9,326 bases of DNA, taken from contig CADEDU010000131.1 of the NCBI GenBank assembly GCA_902826155.1, forward strand, positions 4,341 through 13,666, written 5' to 3'. The notes under the pieces are model-generated. The model did not search any database. It was not told where the DNA came from and saw nothing but the letters and a program-made list of their open reading frames with translations. The translations under genes were made by a program, and so were the position numbers. Source of the stretch: an uncultured beta proteobacterium. GTDB taxonomy: Bacteria > Pseudomonadota > Gammaproteobacteria > Burkholderiales > SG8-39. Positions 5,628-9,326 of this stretch are shown here, piece by piece. Each line of letters begins with the position of its first letter. The stretch's first letter is position 1.

Positions 5628-6520
5628 AGCATTACCTGGTGTTGCTGCGGCCGTCGCAGTGGATCAAGAACGGCTTTGTCCTGATCGGCTTTCTGTTCGC
5701 GCGGCGCTGGGGCGACGCCGCGCTGGCGTTGGATACCGCGCTGGTGTTCGCCGGGTTCTGCCTGATCTCGAGCGCGGTGTACGCGATGAACGACGTACTC
5801 GACCGCGAGCGCGACCGCACCCACCCCACCAAGCGCGAACGGCCGATTGCCGCCGGCCACATCGGGCCTCGCACCGGCCTTGCAGTCGCGGTCCTGCTGG
5901 CGCTTGCGGGGCTGGCGACCGGGGCCGCGGTGTCTCCAATCGCGGCGTGGATTTTCGCGCTCTACCTGATCCTGAACGGGGCGTACTCCGCCGGTGCCAA
6001 GCACGTGCCGATTCTCGATGTGTTCATGATCGCCGCCGGCTTCATGCTGCGGCTGCTCGCCGGCACCGCGGGCATCGGCATCGTGCCCTCGCACTGGCTG
6101 ATCATCTGCGGCTTCATGGTCACGCTTTGCCTGGGTTTCGCCAAACGACGCGCCGAGCTGATGGCCGTTCATGTGACTTCCGGCGATCATCGTCCGGCGC
6201 TGGAGGGCTACACGCGTGAATTGCTGGACACGATGATCGCGGTCACCGCCGCCGGCGTGCTCGTCACCTACGGCCTGTACACCGTCAACGACGAGACGCT
6301 CGCGGTGCATCGAACCCGCGATCTGATCTGGACACTGCCGTTCGTGGCGTTCGGCCTGTTCCGCTTCCTGCACCGCGTGCATTTCGGCAACGGCGGGCGC
6401 GATCCGGCACAGGATCTGATGCGCGATCCGTGGCTCGCGGTGGCCGTGGTGGGCTGGATCATCGTCACCGTGGCGATCCTCACATTCGCGCCACCGCCGG
6501 TTTCGATCCGCGCCCAATAG
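5624..6520 (+). CDS. UbiA-family prenyltransferase, decaprenyl-phosphate phosphoribosyltransferase-like
   Basis: A 298-residue integral membrane protein with about eight or nine hydrophobic helices. It has the N-terminal LLRPSQWIKN (7-16) seen in the decaprenyl-phosphate 5-phosphoribosyltransferase (DPPR synthase) branch of UbiA. Both Asp-rich motifs are present: NDVLDRERDRTHPTKRERPIAAG broken as Asn56-Asp57-x-x-Asp60-x-x-x-Asp64 with Lys70 and Arg73, and Tyr121...Lys126...Asp132 (YSAGAKHVPILDVF). DPPR synthases move phosphoribose from PRPP to a polyprenyl phosphate, giving a lipid-linked pentose that can become an arabinose donor. Start ATG 5624 is preferred: GGGAG lies 7 bases upstream and the ATGA overlap implies translational coupling to the glycosyltransferase. 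A longer frame from 5555 would read through that gene. No DprE1/DprE2-like epimerase is in the window. A chlorophyll or ubiquinone UbiA role is less likely given the motifs and neighbour. Confidence 0.85.
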   Translation: MKHYLVLLRPSQWIKNGFVLIGFLFARRWGDAALALDTALVFAGFCLISSAVYAMNDVLDRERDRTHPTKRERPIAAGHIGPRTGLAVAVLLALAGLATGAAVSPIAAWIFALYLILNGAYSAGAKHVPILDVFMIAAGFMLRLLAGTAGIGIVPSHWLIICGFMVTLCLGFAKRRAELMAVHVTSGDHRPALEGYTRELLDTMIAVTAAGVLVTYGLYTVNDETLAVHRTRDLIWTLPFVAFGLFRFLHRVHFGNGGRDPAQDLMRDPWLAVAVVGWIIVTVAILTFAPPPVSIRAQ

Positions 6521-6564
6521 TTGCGAGAAGGCCCGCTCGCCGGGTTTCGCAGGACATCGGTTTG

Positions 6565-6570
6565 TATAAT
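6565..6570 (+). promoter_or_regulatory. Perfect TATAAT -10 box before the cyclic-nucleotide-domain gene
   Basis: TATAAT at 6565-6570 stands out in very GC-rich DNA, 45 bases after the UbiA-family stop. The -35 region at the proper distance (about 6542-6547, GGGTTT) is weak, so an activator may be required. Transcription would begin near 6577, leaving no ribosome site for a GTG at 6585 and favouring a start further down. Confidence 0.55.
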
Positions 6571-6617
6571 CCGGCGATCCAATCGTGCGGCATGTTCGAG
6601 CCCGTCGAGGCCGCCCG

Positions 6618-7229
6618 GTGGGGTCCATCCTGGAAGAAGCTGGTTCCGCCGAGGAAGTGCTGGTCGACATGGCTACGCCCAAAGAGTCTTTGCTGCCTCA
6701 TCTCGAAACGCTCGGTGATGCGACCCAGTTCGCCGGCAAGATCCACGGGATGACGCTCTACTCGCCGCTGCTGGAGAATTTCAATCTCCCCGAGATCCGG
6801 CTGCTCGCCAACTTCATGCAGGTTTATCGCGCTGCCCCAGGCGTGGAGGTCATCCGCGAAGGCGAGCCCGGCGATTTCATGCTGCTGCTGATCGAGGGCC
6901 GCGTCGAAGTGTTCAAGCAGGATCGCTGGAATGCGCCGCGCTTGATCGCGGTGCTCGAAGCCGGTGCGACACTCGGTGAGATGTCGATGATCGACGGCGA
7001 GCCGCGCTTCGCATCGTGCACCGCCGCCGAGCAGACACTGGTTGCCGTGCTGTCACGTGAGTCGCTCGCGCGCATCATCCTGGAGCAGCCGATCCTCGGT
7101 GCGAAGGTGTTGATGGAGTTGTCGCTCATGCTCTCGCAGCGCCTGCGCCAGACCAGTGCGCGGCTGATGAGCTTCCTCGACAAGCAGCGCGAGCTGCAGG
7201 AGCAGGTGCAGGGACCAGGCTTCGTCTGA
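6618..7229 (+). CDS. Solo cyclic nucleotide-binding domain (Crp-like) protein
   Basis: The start is uncertain: GTG 6618 has GAGG 7 bases upstream and gives 203 residues; ATG 6669 (186 residues) and GTG 6585 are alternatives. The core, residues 60-155, is a cNMP-binding beta-roll: IREGEPGDFMLLLIEGRVEVFK (split 79-100), a glycine-rich turn, and the phosphate-binding cassette GEMSMIDGEPRFASC (120-134) with Glu121 and Arg130 in the positions that contact the cyclic phosphate and ribose in CRP. A helix with LMELSLMLSQRLRQTSARL (split 165-183) follows, like the CRP dimerisation helix, but the protein then stops without a helix-turn-helix. It is therefore probably not a DNA-binding regulator; it may be a cyclic-nucleotide-responsive partner subunit, or the domain may be degenerate and bind no ligand. 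It is the only gene in its transcription unit as far as the spacing shows. Confidence 0.85.
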   Translation: MGSILEEAGSAEEVLVDMATPKESLLPHLETLGDATQFAGKIHGMTLYSPLLENFNLPEIRLLANFMQVYRAAPGVEVIREGEPGDFMLLLIEGRVEVFKQDRWNAPRLIAVLEAGATLGEMSMIDGEPRFASCTAAEQTLVAVLSRESLARIILEQPILGAKVLMELSLMLSQRLRQTSARLMSFLDKQRELQEQVQGPGFV

Positions 7230-7563
7230 ACGCCCGTGCTTGCCCTGGCGCAGCGCCGAAGCACTGCAACGTTAGCGTTGCATTCCGTGTAATCGTGTTG
7301 CACTGACACGATCCTCCGGCGCCGAGGGCGCGCCGATCCACCGCGCGCCCGACTCCACCTTGCCGGGCAATCACCTGCTACCGCTAGTTTTATTGCGGCG
7401 CTATGGCACAATAGCCGCCGCCACTGCGATGCTGGTAGCGTGCGGTTTCCACAGACCGATACGCGTGGCAACAGTGACGGGAGACACTGGCAGTCATGCA
7501 GCACTGCGGCGAAGCTCGCGACTGCGCCGCGCAACAGTGCGCGAAACCACAGAAGGGGGAAAG
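7230..7563. other. Intergenic region with four consecutive inverted repeats
   Basis: 334 bases without a gene. Hairpin A, 7236-7264: GTGCTT/AAGCAC outside and GGCG/CGCC inside. Hairpin B, 7265-7282: TGCAACG and CGTTGCA around TTAG. Hairpin C, 7292-7312: ATCGTGT and ACACGAT with a 7-base loop. Hairpin D, 7326-7350: GGGCGCGC and GCGCGCCC with a 9-base loop. None is followed by a T-run. The remainder (7351-7563) holds a weak promoter candidate and the 5' region of tctB; the in-frame extension of tctB into it has no start with a ribosome site. Confidence 0.6.
7404..7412 (+). promoter_or_regulatory. Possible extended -10 promoter of the tct operon
   Basis: TGGCACAAT (7404-7412) has the TG of an extended -10 and four of six bases of TATAAT. 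No good -35 is seen. It would give a 5' leader of about 145 bases before tctB. Weak, by-eye evidence. Confidence 0.25.
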
Positions 7564-8352
7564 ATGCAGATCAAGAACGGCAAGGATTTCTGGGCCGGCC
7601 TGATGTTCCTCGCATTCGGCCTGGGCTTCATGATCGTTGCCTGGAACAACTACGCCATGGGCACGGCGGTCCGGATGGGGCCCGCCTACTTCCCGGTCAT
7701 GCTCGGGGGGTTGTGCGCGGTGCTCGGCGTCTTGATCTTTTTCCGGTCCTTCATCTCCCGGCTGAGTTTCCCGCTTCGCGTTTTCGACTTCCGCTGGCTG
7801 CCGTTCGTCGTCGGCCTGGGCCTGGGCTTGGTCGCCTACTGGGTCAAGGGGCCGACCGGTGGCGGGTTCTGGTACCAGGTCCTCCTGGCAGCGTGTCTCA
7901 TCGCCATCACCGGCGCGTTCGGACCGCGGCACCTGTACATCATCCTCTCGTCGGTCGTCATCTTCGCGTTCCTGCTCAAGCCGCTCGGGCTGTTCATCAC
8001 CACGATCATCCTCATCATTCTGAGTCGCGCGGGCGATGCCGAGTCGTTCGAGGCGGCAACGATTCCCAAATCGATCCTGTTTGCGTTCGCCGTGTTGCTG
8101 GTGTTCTGGTTGCTGTTCAAGCTGTTCGGGCTGTTCATGGGGGCCGGGCTGGCAATGACGTTTGCGACGGTGCTCGGCGTAGTTGTGGGAACGCTCGTAC
8201 CGCGACGACTCAAAGGCGTGGAACTGGGTGCCCTCGGCGGTGTGCTCGGTGTCTTCACTATCGGTGCTTTCGTTTTCGGTCTGGGCCTGCCGTTCAATGT
8301 GTGTCCGATCGCACTCGACGACGCGTGTCGCGCCATCGGACTGGGGAAATAA
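7564..8352 (+). CDS. tctB: Tripartite tricarboxylate transporter small membrane subunit TctB (extended form)
   Basis: Small membrane subunit of a TTT-family secondary transporter, which imports carboxylates with TctA and a periplasmic TctC. Family signatures: N-terminal DFWAGLMFLAFGLGFM (8-23), the conserved YAMGTAVRMGPAYFP (30-44) and the C-terminal FGLGLPFNVCP (238-248). Start ATG 7564 has GGGGGA about 5 bases upstream; the longer frame from 7360 is not supported. At 262 residues it is much longer than the roughly 150 typical of TctB. The excess appears as extra hydrophobic segments at about 80-118 and 190-235, so I count about eight helices rather than four. The core order is intact and there is no sign of a frameshift. 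It is separated by 3 bases from tctA, so the two are co-transcribed. Confidence 0.88.
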   Translation: MQIKNGKDFWAGLMFLAFGLGFMIVAWNNYAMGTAVRMGPAYFPVMLGGLCAVLGVLIFFRSFISRLSFPLRVFDFRWLPFVVGLGLGLVAYWVKGPTGGGFWYQVLLAACLIAITGAFGPRHLYIILSSVVIFAFLLKPLGLFITTIILIILSRAGDAESFEAATIPKSILFAFAVLLVFWLLFKLFGLFMGAGLAMTFATVLGVVVGTLVPRRLKGVELGALGGVLGVFTIGAFVFGLGLPFNVCPIALDDACRAIGLGK

Positions 8353-8355
8353 GCC

Positions 8356-9326
8356 ATGGAAGCACTATTTGCCAATCTCGGTCTGGGCTTCAGCGTCGCG
8401 TTGTCGCCACTCAATCTGGTGTACTGCCTGATGGGTGTGTTGCTGGGCACGTTGATCGGTGTGCTGCCGGGAATCGGGCCAGTGGCCACGATCGCGATGC
8501 TGTTGCCGGTGACCTTCACGTTGCCGCCGATCTCCGCGCTGATCATGCTGGCCGGCATCTACTACGGCGCGCAGTACGGTGGATCGACCACCGCGATTCT
8601 GGTGAACCTTCCGGGAGAGTCGGCATCAGCGGTGACAACCATCGATGGCTATCAGCTCGCACGCAAGGGCAGGGCGGGGCCGGCACTCGGCATGGCGGCG
8701 ATCGGTTCGTTTTTCGCCGGTTGCGTCTCCACGATCGTCATCGCGCTGTTTGCGCCGCCGCTCGCTGAAGTGGCGCTGAAGTTCGGCCCGGCCGAATATT
8801 TCTCGCTGATGGTGCTCGGGTTGGTGGCGGCCACGGTTCTGGCGCATGGCTCGCTGATCAAGGCAATCGCGATGACCATCCTTGGGCTACTCCTCGGATT
8901 GGTCGGTACCGACGTCAACTCCGGCGTGGCGCGTTTCAACTTCGGCGTATCGGAGCTTTCCGACGGCATCGGTTTCGTGGCGGTGGCGATGGGCATGTTC
9001 GGATTCGCCGAGATCATCGCCAACCTCGAGCGCAAGGAAGTACGCGAAGTCTTCAGCGCGAAGCTTTCCAACCTGTTGCCCACCGCGAACGACATCAAGG
9101 TGTGTATCCCGTCGGTGCTGCGGGGTACCACCATCGGCTCGGCGCTGGGGATTCTGCCTGGTGGCGGGGCGCTGCTTGCGGCGTTCGCCGCCTACGCGCT
9201 GGAGAAGAAGTCCGTCAAGGATGCCTCGCAGTTCGGCAAGGGCGACATTCGCGGTGTAGCGGCGCCCGAGTCGGCCAACAACGCGGGCGCGCAGACATCG
9301 TTCATTCCGCTGCTCACGCTGGGCAT
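8356..9326 (+). CDS. tctA: Tripartite tricarboxylate transporter large permease TctA (3' partial)
   Basis: The frame runs from ATG 8356 off the window end, 323 codons of an expected 500 or so. It is the large, channel-forming permease subunit in the inner membrane, driven by an ion gradient. Hallmarks are clear: GTLIGVLPGIGP (31-42), GIYYGAQYGGSTTAILVNLPGES (67-89, split), DGYQLARKGRAGPALG (97-112), the second-half counterpart GILPGGGALLAAF (265-277) and GVAAPESANNAGAQTSFIPL (300-319). The paired LPGIGP and LPGGGA motifs reflect the internal duplication of the family. GGGGA about 8 bases before the ATG is the likely ribosome site, within the tctB end. The substrate cannot be predicted: no TctC and no catabolic neighbour are visible. 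tctC may lie downstream of the window or elsewhere, as is common in Betaproteobacteria. Confidence 0.96.
   Translation, partial: MEALFANLGLGFSVALSPLNLVYCLMGVLLGTLIGVLPGIGPVATIAMLLPVTFTLPPISALIMLAGIYYGAQYGGSTTAILVNLPGESASAVTTIDGYQLARKGRAGPALGMAAIGSFFAGCVSTIVIALFAPPLAEVALKFGPAEYFSLMVLGLVAATVLAHGSLIKAIAMTILGLLLGLVGTDVNSGVARFNFGVSELSDGIGFVAVAMGMFGFAEIIANLERKEVREVFSAKLSNLLPTANDIKVCIPSVLRGTTIGSALGILPGGGALLAAFAAYALEKKSVKDASQFGKGDIRGVAAPESANNAGAQTSFIPLLTLG

Noticed and set aside
5561..6682. Long minus-strand open frame opposite the UbiA-family gene
   Set aside because: Low-complexity Arg/Gln/His-rich translation, antisense to a clear membrane protein gene; no recognisable family.
7360..7563. N-terminal extension of TctB with a lipobox-like string (AMLVACG)
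   Set aside because: The extension is Arg-rich after the Cys, lacks a ribosome site at its start, and TctB begins normally at ATG 7564 after GGGGGA. TctB is not a lipoprotein.
8882..9259. 125-codon plus-strand open frame within tctA
   Set aside because: It is out of frame with tctA, whose conserved motifs (ILPGGGA, APESANNA) continue uninterrupted through this stretch; Ser/Arg-rich shadow.

Overview
The window reads as a GC-rich bacterial chromosome, most likely a betaproteobacterium of the Burkholderiales type. This is an inference from strong G/C third-position bias, a tripartite tricarboxylate transporter (TTT) locus, a class I AroFGH-type DAHP synthase and a Lon-like solo AAA ATPase; there is no rRNA or other marker gene to confirm it. 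I see no tRNA, rRNA, CRISPR array, insertion sequence or phage gene.

Layout. (1) 3-1211, plus strand: the end of a small membrane-anchored protein with a long Pro/Ala-rich tail, then a PaaI-type hotdog thioesterase 9 bases later. (2) 1258-2253, minus strand: a stand-alone AAA+ ATPase closely resembling the ATPase module of Lon but without the protease. (3) 2254-2763: about 510 bases with no convincing gene, holding short tandem repeats (GCGACGG x3, CAGTTGCCC x4 plus relatives) and a probable promoter. (4) 2764-4024: a 22-codon leader peptide rich in Phe and Tyr, three mutually exclusive RNA stems and a canonical intrinsic terminator, directly followed by DAHP synthase, the first enzyme of the shikimate pathway. 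(5) 4095-6520: a polytopic GT39/ArnT-like glycosyltransferase whose stop overlaps the start of a UbiA-family polyprenyl-phosphate pentosyltransferase-like protein, probably a two-gene lipid-linked sugar module. (6) 6565-7229: a near-perfect sigma70 -10 box and a solo cyclic-nucleotide-binding-domain protein. (7) 7230-7563: a spacer with four consecutive inverted repeats. (8) 7564 to the window end: an unusually long TctB and the first 323 codons of TctA, the membrane subunits of a TTT carboxylate transporter; no TctC binding protein is in view.

The most notable item is the complete ribosome-mediated attenuator in front of DAHP synthase. The leader peptide carries the block YFHFYFRF at residues 6-13. 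Segment 1 (2797-2809) can pair with segment 2 (2814-2827); segment 2 (2810-2818) can instead pair perfectly with segment 3 (2858-2866); segment 3 pairs with segment 4 (2875-2883) to form a terminator followed by nine T. This is the logic of trpL/pheL, but the gene controlled is aroF/G-type DAHP synthase, and the sensed signals would be charged tRNA-Phe and tRNA-Tyr. In E. coli the DAHP synthase genes are controlled by the TyrR and TrpR repressors instead.
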